Positions 57,107 through 64,000 of a stretch of 64,000 bases of DNA are shown here, piece after piece (within the stretch, counting starts at the first letter, position 1; each line of letters opens with the position of its first letter). The stretch lies in the NCBI GenBank assembly GCA_934643865.1, contig CAKUCX010000003.1:26231-90230 (forward strand). The letters are read 5' to 3'. Origin of the DNA: an uncultured Kiritimatiellota bacterium. GTDB taxonomy: Bacteria > Verrucomicrobiota > Kiritimatiellia > RFP12 > UBA1067. Under the pieces are notes generated by a model. That model was not told the origin of the DNA and ran no database searches. It was given only the letters and a program-made list of their open reading frames with translations. A program made the position numbers and the translations under genes.

Positions 57107-58141
57107 ATGGCCGCCGCCTTCACCCCTCCCGCCTATCCCGCGTGCCGCCTCGTGCGGGGCTCGCAGGCCTCGCTCGACGCGGCGCGCGCGCGCTTCCACG
57201 CACAGGCCGTCGACGACGTGCGCCTCGCGGCGGCGAGCGGCTGGTCGCCCCGGCGCACGACCCTCGCGGGCACATGCGCCGTCGAGGGCGTCGGCACGTT
57301 CCGAGGGCGCGAGAAGCGCACGATCACGTTTGCGCCCTCGGCGCGCCCGGGCTGGTGGATCCGGCGGACGGACCAGCCGGAGCAGCTCGACACGCTCGTC
57401 GACATCGCGAACCTCTGGACGTCCGCCCGAAACCTCGTCCTGCGCAGCGGCTCGCCCCACAACTACCTGCGCATGGTCGAGCACATCGTCGCCCTCAAGG
57501 CCGGGCTCGGCCTCGACGACGTGGTGCTGGAGACGAACAGCGGCGACCCGCCGCTCTTCGACGACTCGTCCGTGCCGCTCGTGGAGGCCGTCGAGAGGGC
57601 GGGCGTCGTCGAGACGGACGAGGCGGCGACCTACGTGACGGTGAAGGAGCCGCTGGCCTTCGGGGGGACGCGCGGCGACTTCCTCCTCTTCCTGCCGGAC
57701 GACGGCTCACGGCGCCTGCGCCTCGACGTGGCGATCAGCTGGAAGACGGTGATCGGCGACCAGCGCATCGTCTTCGACGTCACGCCCGAGACGTTCCGCT
57801 ACGGCGCGTGGGCGCGCACGAACGCGACGCACCGCCAGTACCAGTTCGCGAAGACGTTCGGCCTCCTCTTCGCCGACACGCGCAACCTCGGCTACAACAC
57901 GGACAACATCCTCATCCACGGGCGGCGGCGGTGGTATGGGAAGCCGCGCTTCCCGCTGGGCGGCACGGACAAGTTCCTCGAACCCGTGTGGCACCGCGCG
58001 GCGCTCGACTTGCTCGCCGCGCTCGCGCTCACGGGCCCCGACCGCTTCGTCGGCACTGTCGTGAGCTACCGCAGCGGCCACACGCAGGACTGCGACGCCG
58101 TGCGCGCGCTCTACCGCAACGACCTGCTCGTCTCCGCCTGA
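57107..58141 (+). CDS. lpxC: Divergent UDP-3-O-acyl-GlcNAc deacetylase (LpxC-like)
   Basis: 344 residues. GVGTFRGREKRTITFAPS, then RMVEHIVALKAGLGLDDVVL (E125, H126, the catalytic Glu and first zinc His), PPLFDDSSVPLVEAVERAG, LGYNTDNILIHG and YRSGHTQDCDAVRAL (H325, the general base) follow the LpxC order. The zinc helix reads EPVWHRAALDLLAALALTG. Compared with the usual RHK-xLDxxGDL pattern, one residue is inserted between His296 and Asp301, and the second Asp of the helix is Ala. So the His/Asp spacing for zinc differs from normal LpxC. It may still be the lipid A enzyme (lpxD is 9 kb upstream) or have another deacylation role. Length is close to normal (about 305) plus about 40 residues. Confidence 0.75.
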   Translation: MAAAFTPPAYPACRLVRGSQASLDAARARFHAQAVDDVRLAAASGWSPRRTTLAGTCAVEGVGTFRGREKRTITFAPSARPGWWIRRTDQPEQLDTLVDIANLWTSARNLVLRSGSPHNYLRMVEHIVALKAGLGLDDVVLETNSGDPPLFDDSSVPLVEAVERAGVVETDEAATYVTVKEPLAFGGTRGDFLLFLPDDGSRRLRLDVAISWKTVIGDQRIVFDVTPETFRYGAWARTNATHRQYQFAKTFGLLFADTRNLGYNTDNILIHGRRRWYGKPRFPLGGTDKFLEPVWHRAALDLLAALALTGPDRFVGTVVSYRSGHTQDCDAVRALYRNDLLVSA

Positions 58142-58187
58142 TCCCTTGAAGATTGAACGAAAAAAAGAAAGAAAGCAGAACAGCGGC

Positions 58188-59447
58188 ATGGCATACGACA
58201 AAATCACGGTTCCCGCCGGCGAGAAAATCACGATGAAGGACGGTGCGCTCGTCGTCCCGGACAACCCGGTCGTCCCGTTCATCGAGGGCGACGGCACGGG
58301 CCCCGACATCACGCGCGCGGCGATGACCGCGTGGAACGCCGCCGTACAGGCGGCCTACGGCGGCAGACGGAAGATCAGCTGGATGGAGGTCTACGCGGGC
58401 GAGAAGGCGAACGCCGTCTACGGCCCGAACACGTGGCTGCCGCAGGAGACGCTCGACGCCTGCCGCGCGCATCTCGTCTCGATCAAGGGGCCGCTCACGA
58501 CGCCCGTCGGCGGCGGCATCCGCTCGATCAACGTGGCGATGCGCCAGGAGCTCGACCTCTACGTGTGCCTGCGCCCCGTGCGCTGGTTCAAGGGCGTGCC
58601 CTCCCCGGTGAAGCACCCGGAACTGACGGACATGGTGATCTTCCGCGAGAACACGGAGGACATCTACGCCGGCATCGAGTGGATGGACGGCACGCCGGAG
58701 GTCGAGAAGGTGAAGAAGTTCCTGCTGGAGGAGATGGGCGTCACGAAGATCCGCTTCCCGAAGACGGCCTCCATCGGCATCAAGCCCGTCTCGCGGGAGG
58801 GGACGGAGCGCCTCGTGAAGGCGGCGCTCGACTACGCGATCGCGAACGACCGCACGTCCGTCACGCTCGTCCACAAGGGCAACATCCAGAAGTTCACCGA
58901 GGGCGCGTTCCGCGACTGGGGCTATGCGCTCGCCCGGCGCGACTACGGCGCGACGCTCATCGACAAGGGCCCGTGGTGTACGTTCAGGAACCCGAGGACG
59001 GGCCGCGAGATCGTGGTGAAGGACTGCATCTGCGACGCTTTCCTCCAGCAGATCCTCACGCGCCCCGCCGAGTACGACGTCATCGCGACGCTGAACCTGA
59101 ACGGCGACTACGTCTCCGACGCGCTCGCGGCGACCGTGGGCGGCATCGGCATCGCCCCCGGCGCGAACATCAACTACCAGACGGGCGTCGCCGTCTTCGA
59201 GGCGACGCACGGCACGGCGCCGAAGTACGCGAACCTCGACAAGGTGAACCCCGGCTCGCTCATCCTCTCCGGCGAAATGATGCTGCGGTACATGGGCTGG
59301 ACGGAGGCGGCGGACAAGATCGTGGAGGCGATGGACAAGGTCATCGCCGCGAAGACCGTCACCTACGACTTCGCCCGCCAGATGGAGGGCGCCACGGAAG
59401 TCTCGTGCTCCGCGTTCGGCAACGCCCTCGCGGCCGCGATGGCGTAG
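58188..59447 (+). CDS. icd: Isocitrate dehydrogenase (NADP-type)
   Basis: 419 residues, close to E. coli Icd (416). Start at the ATG of 58188 gives MAYDKITVPAG. Signatures: IPFIEGDGTGPDI-type (here VVPFIEGDGTGPDITRA), SIKGPLTTPVGGGIRSINVA with the phosphorylatable/substrate Ser, LDLYVCLRPVRWFKGVPSPV, MVIFRENTEDIYAGIEW, TLVHKGNIQKFTEGAF and FEATHGTAPKYANLD. It makes 2-oxoglutarate and CO2 from isocitrate with NADP+. Single gene, with a purine-rich leader (GAAAGAAAGCAGAA) as a weak Shine-Dalgarno. Confidence 0.96.
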   Translation: MAYDKITVPAGEKITMKDGALVVPDNPVVPFIEGDGTGPDITRAAMTAWNAAVQAAYGGRRKISWMEVYAGEKANAVYGPNTWLPQETLDACRAHLVSIKGPLTTPVGGGIRSINVAMRQELDLYVCLRPVRWFKGVPSPVKHPELTDMVIFRENTEDIYAGIEWMDGTPEVEKVKKFLLEEMGVTKIRFPKTASIGIKPVSREGTERLVKAALDYAIANDRTSVTLVHKGNIQKFTEGAFRDWGYALARRDYGATLIDKGPWCTFRNPRTGREIVVKDCICDAFLQQILTRPAEYDVIATLNLNGDYVSDALAATVGGIGIAPGANINYQTGVAVFEATHGTAPKYANLDKVNPGSLILSGEMMLRYMGWTEAADKIVEAMDKVIAAKTVTYDFARQMEGATEVSCSAFGNALAAAMA

Positions 59448-59482
59448 CGCGAACGGGAAGCGAAAGCGGAAGGGGCGGCAGG

Positions 59483-60574
59483 ATGTCCACACAGGAGACG
59501 AAGGCGAGCCCGCTGGCCTACGCGGTCATCATGGCCGGCGGCAACGGCGAGCGCTTCTGGCCGCTCTCGACCCCGGAGCGCCCGAAGCAGTTCCTCGACC
59601 TCTTCGGGGGGCGCGCGCTCATCCGCCAGGCGGTGGACCGCCTCGCGGGGCTGATTCCGCCCGCGCGGACGTTCGTCGTGACGGCCGCGCGCTTCGTCGA
59701 CTTCACGCGCGAGGCGCTGCCCATGCTCCCGCCGGAGAACGTCGTCGGCGAGCCCTGCCGCCGCGACACGGCCGCCGCCGCCGCGACGGCCTGCGGCCTC
59801 GTCCTCAAGGCGGGCGGGCCGGACGCCGTGGGGTGCATCCTCACGGCGGACCAGCTCATCTCCCCCGCCGAGGCGTTCCGCGCGACGCTCGCGGACGCCA
59901 TCGCGGCGGCAGCCCGCACGGATGCCATCGTGACGATGGGCCTTGTGCCGACGCGCCCCGAGACCGGTTTTGGCTACATCGAGTGCGGCCCCCGCGTCGA
60001 ACTCGGCACGCGCACCGTCTTACACGACGTCCGTCGCTTCGTCGAGAAACCGAACATGGAGACGGCGCGCTTCTACCTCGCGACGGGCGGCTTCCTCTGG
60101 AATGCCGGCATGTTCATCTGGAAGGCCGCCGCCCTGCGCGCGGCCTTTCTGGAAAATGCGCCGGACCTTTCCCCGCTCGTCGAGGCCGTCGCCGCCGGCG
60201 ATCCCGCCACGGCGGTGCGCGGCCTCTATCCCGGCCTGCGCGCGATTTCGTTCGACTTTGCCGTGATGGAGCACGCGAAGAAGATCCTTGTGGCCGAGAG
60301 CCGGTTCGACTGGGACGACGTGGGATCTTGGACTGCCGTCGAGCACCACTTCCCCCAGGACGCGGCGGGGAACACCGCCTTGGGCCCGACCCTGCTGCGC
60401 GACGTCTCCCACGCCGTCGTTGTCAACGCCCCGGTCACGAAGGCGGAAAACGGCCACCTTGTCGTCGTCGCCGGCCTTTCGGACGTGGTCGTGGTCCACA
60501 CGCCCGCCGCCACGCTCGTCTGTTCGCGCGACCAGTTGAAGAACCTCAAGGCACTTGTGCGGGACGCGACCTAG
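59483..60574 (+). CDS. manC: Mannose-1-phosphate guanylyltransferase
   Basis: 363 residues from the ATG at 59483 (GCAGG upstream). The nucleotidyltransferase signature is YAVIMAGGNGERFWPLSTPE followed by RPKQFLDLFGG. ILTADQLISPAEAF, TMGLVPTRPETGFGYIE, FVEKPNMETARFYL, FLWNAGMFIWKAAAL, SFDFAVMEHAKKI and FDWDDVGSWTAVEH are all conserved. It makes GDP-mannose, a donor for the mannose- and fucose-type sugars of surface polysaccharide. It lacks the C-terminal isomerase domain of bifunctional ManC/AlgA. Located after icd, not in the GT cluster at 23-33 kb. Confidence 0.93.
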   Translation: MSTQETKASPLAYAVIMAGGNGERFWPLSTPERPKQFLDLFGGRALIRQAVDRLAGLIPPARTFVVTAARFVDFTREALPMLPPENVVGEPCRRDTAAAAATACGLVLKAGGPDAVGCILTADQLISPAEAFRATLADAIAAAARTDAIVTMGLVPTRPETGFGYIECGPRVELGTRTVLHDVRRFVEKPNMETARFYLATGGFLWNAGMFIWKAAALRAAFLENAPDLSPLVEAVAAGDPATAVRGLYPGLRAISFDFAVMEHAKKILVAESRFDWDDVGSWTAVEHHFPQDAAGNTALGPTLLRDVSHAVVVNAPVTKAENGHLVVVAGLSDVVVVHTPAATLVCSRDQLKNLKALVRDAT

Positions 60575-60868
60575 TATATTAAGCCGCCGCTGCGCGGCTT
60601 TGAGTGGTTAAGTCGGCCTTCGGCCTTTAAATGCCTTCGGACAATCCATACACGTCCTTCGACGATGATTGCGGACGCGACAAGCGCGTCCCTCCCCGAA
60701 AGGGCGCATCTTACCGGTTTTGCGAAGATACGGGAGGGGCGTATCTTGTCAGTCCTGCGAATGATACGGGAGGGACGCGCTTGTCGCGTCCGGGTTTTGC
60801 CCTGGTAATTTAAAGCCGCGCAGCGGCGACTTAACCACTTAAAGGCCGAAGGCCGACTTAATATTTCC
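60575..60868 (+). repeat. Repeat cluster between manC and the NusG-like gene
   Basis: Left arm GCCGCTGCGCGGC and CGGCCTTCGGCC, right arm GCCGCGCAGCGGC and GGCCGAAGGCC in reverse order, making the cluster a large inverted repeat. The centre holds GGACGCGACAAGCGCGTCC and GGACGCGCTTGTCGCGTCC palindromes next to CCCTCCC/GGGAGGG, as in the cluster before cas3, and a repeated GATACGGGAGGG unit. Confidence 0.88.
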
Positions 60869-61417
60869 ATGAACTGTCCCCATCAGCCCCCGCATACCTC
60901 TTCCTGGTACGTTCTTCATGTGAAGCCGCGCACGGAGAAGAAGGTTGTCGCCTATCTCGCCGCCTACGGCTGCTTCCGCCATCTGCCGGTGTATGTGAAG
61001 GTCACGAAGGTGCAGCGGCGCAAGGTGCGGACGGAGCTGCCGCTCTTCCCGGGGTACGTGTTCACGCGGCTGGACGCCGGCGGGCGGCTGAAGATGCTCC
61101 AGACGAACCTGCTCGTGCGGGCGATCCCCGTGGCGCGTCCGCGCGCGATGATCCACCAGCTGCGCCAGATTGCGCGCATGGCGCGCGGTGCGCCCGCCGT
61201 CTACACGGGCCCCCAGTTCAAGGCCGGCGACCTCGTGCGTGTGGCGGCGGGGCCGCTGCGCGGCCTTGAGGGCTATGTCCGGCGCGCGGGGACGGCGGCG
61301 ATGATCGTCGTGAACCTCGACATCCTCGGACAGTCCGTCGCCACCTCCATCTCGCCCGCCGACTGCGAACCGGCCCGTGAACTGCGGGGCGCGGACTGCG
61401 GGGGTGCGGGGGACTGA
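60869..61417 (+). CDS. NusG paralogue (RfaH/UpxY-like transcription factor)
   Basis: 182 residues. The NGN domain is at about 10-110: WYVLHVKPRTEKKVVAYLAA, RHLPVYVKVTKVQRRKVRTE, LPLFPGYVFTRLD. The KOW domain is at about 118-165: FKAGDLVRVAAGPLRGLEGY and VRRAGTAAMIVVNLDILGQS. Specialised NusG paralogues of this kind bind RNA polymerase and let it read through long surface-polysaccharide or lipopolysaccharide operons. It is followed 42 bp later by a GH106-type gene with its own -10, so a direct operon link is not certain. Confidence 0.86.
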   Translation: MNCPHQPPHTSSWYVLHVKPRTEKKVVAYLAAYGCFRHLPVYVKVTKVQRRKVRTELPLFPGYVFTRLDAGGRLKMLQTNLLVRAIPVARPRAMIHQLRQIARMARGAPAVYTGPQFKAGDLVRVAAGPLRGLEGYVRRAGTAAMIVVNLDILGQSVATSISPADCEPARELRGADCGGAGD

Positions 61418-61445
61418 CCGTGTGGCGGGTGTCTCCGCGATGTGG

Positions 61446-61451
61446 TATACT
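61446..61451 (+). promoter_or_regulatory. -10 element of the GH106-type gene (predicted leaderless)
   Basis: TGTGGTATACT (TGG + TATACT), then GCAGCATC and the ATG at 61460; no Shine-Dalgarno. Confidence 0.6.
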
Positions 61452-61459
61452 GCAGCATC

Positions 61460-64000
61460 ATGATCAGACTTCTTCTTTTGGGCGCGTGCGGAACGGCCCT
61501 GTGCGCGTGTGCGCTCGATGCGTCGTCCTTCGCCCGCCCGGCGGCCGCGCGCCATCCCGAGACGTGGTTCCACCTGATCGGCGGCAACGTCGCCAAAGAG
61601 GGCCTTGAAGCGGACCTCGACGCGATCAAGGCCGCCGGCATCAGCGGCATCCACCTCTTCCACGGGCAGATGGGCAAGGACGTGGCCTGGCCGGGTGTGA
61701 CGAAGCGGATCCCCTGCCTGAGCGCCGACTGGGACGACCTCGTGCGCGCCGCCGCTGAGGGCTGCGCGCGGCGGGGGCTCGTCTTCAAGATGCAGAACTG
61801 CCCCGGCTGGTCGATGAGCGGCGGGCCGTGGATCCCGCCCGAGATGGCGATGCGCAACCTGGCCTATTCGCGCGTGGACGTGCCGGGCGGCGCGGCGGCC
61901 GGCGCGCTCCCGACGCCGACCTGGCAGATGGAGTGCTACGTCGGCCAGGAGCAGCGCGACTACCGCGACCTCTTCGTCCTCGCCTTCCCGACGCCGGAGG
62001 GCGGCGACGGCCAGACGTGGACGCCGGCGCCGGCCGAGGCGACGGACGGCGCGGGCGTGATGCGGCGCGTCTTCCGCTTCGACGCGCCGCGCCGCGTGCG
62101 CGCGATCACCCTCCCCAGCCCGCGCCAGATGAACCACGACTACGCCTATCGCCCCGAGGCGCGCGTGACGCTCGTCGCCGTGGCGGGGGCGGTGCGCACG
62201 CGTGTCCTCGACCAGGAGGTCCCGCAGGGCGTCTGGCAGGACTCGGTGCCGATGACGTTCGCGTGCGACGAATGCGTCGCCGACACGTGGGAGTTCACGC
62301 TCGAACACCGCCACCCGATGCACGTCCCCGCCGTCACGTTCCATGCGGGCGCGCGCCTGAACAACTGGGAGGGCCTTGCGGGCTGGGTGCTGCGCGGACT
62401 CGTGGCGCGCCCCGCGTCGAAGCAGGCGCCGACCGGCTACGTGCGGGCGGACGAGGTCGTGGACCTGACGGACCGGTTCAGGGACGGTGCCCTCGCGTGG
62501 ACGGCGCCGACGGGGCGGGCGTGGACGGTCCTGCGCATCGGCCACGTCAACAACGGCACGCGCAACGGGCCCGCCCCCGCGGAGGCGACGGGCTGGGAGT
62601 GCAACAAGATGGACCGCCGCGCGATCGACCTCCACTTCGCCTCCTACATCGGCCGCCTCGCGAAGGGGCCGCTTGCGGGCGGGCTTCTGAAGGGCTTCGT
62701 CGTCGACAGCTGGGAGTGCTGCCGCCAGACGTGGACGGACACGCTGGAGGCCGACTTCCGCTCCGCAAACGGCTACGACTTCCGGCGGAAGCTGCCGGCG
62801 GTGTTCGGCTGGGTGCTTGACGACCCGGCGGCGACGGAGCGCTTCCTCCTCGACTGGCGGCGCACGCTCGGCGAGCTCGTCGAGCGCAACTACTACGCGC
62901 GCATGAGCGAGCTTGCGCGCGAACACGGCATGACGGCCCAGTACGAGACGGCGTTCGGCGACGTGCTGCCGGGCGACTTGATGCGCTTCTGGAAGTGGTG
63001 CGACGTGCCGATGTGCGAGTTCTGGCATCCGCGCGCGGCGGGGAGCGTGGGGCAGGACGACTTCAAGCCCGTCCGCCCCTGCGTGAGCGCGGCGCGCGTC
63101 TACGGGAAGGGCCGCGTGGCGGCGGAGGCCTTCACCTGCGGGGGGTTGACGTGGAAGGAGGACCTGAAGGCGCTCAAGCGGACGGGCAACCACGCGCTCG
63201 CGCGCGGCGTCACGCACCTCGTCTTCCACACCTACACGCACAACCCCTGCACGAACGCCCTGCCGCCGGGGACGAGCTTCGGCTATACGATCGGGACGCC
63301 GTTCCTGCGCGGGCAGACGTGGTGGGGGGCGATGAAGGCGTTCACCGACTACTTCGCGCGCTGCGAGGTGCTGCTGGAGGCGGGCCGCCCGTGCAGCGAC
63401 GTCCTCTGGTTCCTCGGCGACGCGGTGGGGCACAAGCCGAGCGAGACCTCGCCGCTGCCGGCGGGCTTCGCGTACGACTACTGCAACCCCGACGCGCTCC
63501 TGACGCGCGTCGCCGCGCAGGACGGCCGGCTCGTCCTCCCCGACGGCGTCTCCTACAAGGTGCTGTGGGTACACGAGGGAACCTACGTCGCGCCGAAGAG
63601 CGAGGCGAAGCTGCGCGCGCTCGCGGCGGCGGGCGCGCGCGTCGTGCGGGGCGCGCCGCAGGCGGCGGTGGCGGGGCTTGAGCCCGACGTCGTCGTGGGC
63701 GCGAACGCGCGCGCGGGCGCGGCGCCGTGCCTGGAGCCGCCGCTTGAGTGGATCCACCGGGCGGACGCGGACGGCGACTGGTACTTCGTGAGCGCGAACG
63801 GGCCGGAGGGCTACAAGGGCGAGGTGGACTTCCGCGCGGCGGGGGCCGTGCAGCTCTGGGATCCCGTCACGGGCGAGACGGCGCCCGCGCCGGTTGTCGC
63901 CGCCGCCAACGGGCGCACCACGCTCGCCTTCGACTTCGCAAGCGGGGAATCCGCCTTCGTGGTCTTCGACCGCGCGCGCGCGCCCGGCGCGGCGGCGGCC
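61460..64000 (+). CDS. Secreted GH106-type alpha-L-rhamnosidase, 3' end outside the window
   Basis: 847 codons without a stop up to the window edge. Signal or lipoprotein-type N-terminus (MIRLLLLGACGTALCACALD). Family features: PETWFHLIGGNVAKEGLEAD, LDAIKAAGISGIHLFHGQMG, RRGLVFKMQNCPGWSMSGGP, WTVLRIGHVNNGTRNGPAPA, VDSWECCRQTWTDTLE, EHGMTAQYETAFGD and HTYTHNPCTNALPPGTSF. These resemble GH106 (rhamnosidases acting on pectin and related glycans). The sequence shows a TIM barrel region (about 30-600) and then a second part; the C-terminal beta-sandwich is probably cut by the window edge. Normal family length is about 1000-1100 residues. Confidence 0.78.
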   Translation, partial: MIRLLLLGACGTALCACALDASSFARPAAARHPETWFHLIGGNVAKEGLEADLDAIKAAGISGIHLFHGQMGKDVAWPGVTKRIPCLSADWDDLVRAAAEGCARRGLVFKMQNCPGWSMSGGPWIPPEMAMRNLAYSRVDVPGGAAAGALPTPTWQMECYVGQEQRDYRDLFVLAFPTPEGGDGQTWTPAPAEATDGAGVMRRVFRFDAPRRVRAITLPSPRQMNHDYAYRPEARVTLVAVAGAVRTRVLDQEVPQGVWQDSVPMTFACDECVADTWEFTLEHRHPMHVPAVTFHAGARLNNWEGLAGWVLRGLVARPASKQAPTGYVRADEVVDLTDRFRDGALAWTAPTGRAWTVLRIGHVNNGTRNGPAPAEATGWECNKMDRRAIDLHFASYIGRLAKGPLAGGLLKGFVVDSWECCRQTWTDTLEADFRSANGYDFRRKLPAVFGWVLDDPAATERFLLDWRRTLGELVERNYYARMSELAREHGMTAQYETAFGDVLPGDLMRFWKWCDVPMCEFWHPRAAGSVGQDDFKPVRPCVSAARVYGKGRVAAEAFTCGGLTWKEDLKALKRTGNHALARGVTHLVFHTYTHNPCTNALPPGTSFGYTIGTPFLRGQTWWGAMKAFTDYFARCEVLLEAGRPCSDVLWFLGDAVGHKPSETSPLPAGFAYDYCNPDALLTRVAAQDGRLVLPDGVSYKVLWVHEGTYVAPKSEAKLRALAAAGARVVRGAPQAAVAGLEPDVVVGANARAGAAPCLEPPLEWIHRADADGDWYFVSANGPEGYKGEVDFRAAGAVQLWDPVTGETAPAPVVAAANGRTTLAFDFASGESAFVVFDRARAPGAAAA

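Noticed and set aside
60631..60813. 60-codon frame in the repeat cluster before the NusG-like gene
   Set aside because: It consists of the palindromes and the repeated GATACGGGAGGG unit; not conserved with the matching cluster before cas3.

Overview
This is a high-GC window (roughly 65-70% G+C by eye) from a Gram-negative, outer-membrane bacterium. It carries lpxD, an LpxC-like gene, bamA, an OmpH/Skp-like gene, a TonB-dependent receptor and polysaccharide export genes. The gene content (a GH106-type rhamnosidase, a GH5-like/esterase fusion, a RAYT transposase, a 32-residue basic protein between uppP and a tRNA, AsmA-like and YibE/F-like proteins) and the many palindromic repeats between genes suggest the PVC group, perhaps Kiritimatiellota or Verrucomicrobiota. 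That placement is an inference from gene content; no rRNA gene is present to settle it.

Layout. 1-2020: start of a TonB-dependent receptor (minus strand), divergent from a short histidine kinase with no ATPase domain and an OmpR-type response regulator. 2114-7850: a three-domain S1 protein, then a tightly overlapping set made of an orphan GH97 C-terminal-like domain, TatD and a SWIM/SNF2 helicase. 8241-15862: a complete subtype I-C CRISPR-Cas operon (cas3-cas5c-cas8c-cas7c-cas4-cas1-cas2) with a well-supported internal start for Cas11c inside cas8c. 15863-16148 is the leader, and 16149-21923 is an array of 88 repeats and 87 spacers.

22205-33743: proC followed by a surface-polysaccharide region. 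It has a GT2 enzyme, a double-GT4 fusion, a RAYT transposase whose own coding sequence contains hairpin and 21-bp repeats, a remnant of a glycosyltransferase, three GT-like genes, and a converging minus-strand set (flippase, GT4, GT17). 33797-35983: three tRNAs (Val-CAC, Asp-GTC, Cys-GCA), coaC, uppP and the small basic protein. 36024-42040: a compact operon of alkaline phosphatase, YibE/F, a Tat-exported phosphoesterase and a GH5-like/esterase fusion. 42171-49895: glycogen phosphorylase, then an envelope block bamA-ompH-lpxD-yggS. 49896-51223 holds no convincing gene but several degenerate repeats. 51236-60574: hypothetical proteins, trpB2, an AsmA-like protein, a MurC-like ligase, a thioredoxin-like protein, a divergent lpxC, icd and manC. 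60869-64000: a NusG/RfaH-like factor and the start of a GH106-type gene that runs off the window.

Two themes cut across the window. First, at least ten genes have a -10 hexamer (mostly TGGTATACT-like) ending only 6-9 nt before the start codon and no Shine-Dalgarno sequence, which predicts leaderless mRNAs. Second, five intergenic gaps are filled by one repeat family built from 8-mers (TTAAGTGG/TTAAGTAG) and short GC hairpins, and copies of this family supply the stop codon of several genes. The CRISPR array also records its own history: three repeat variants, one exact spacer duplication, and several spacer sets that encode the same peptide with different codons.
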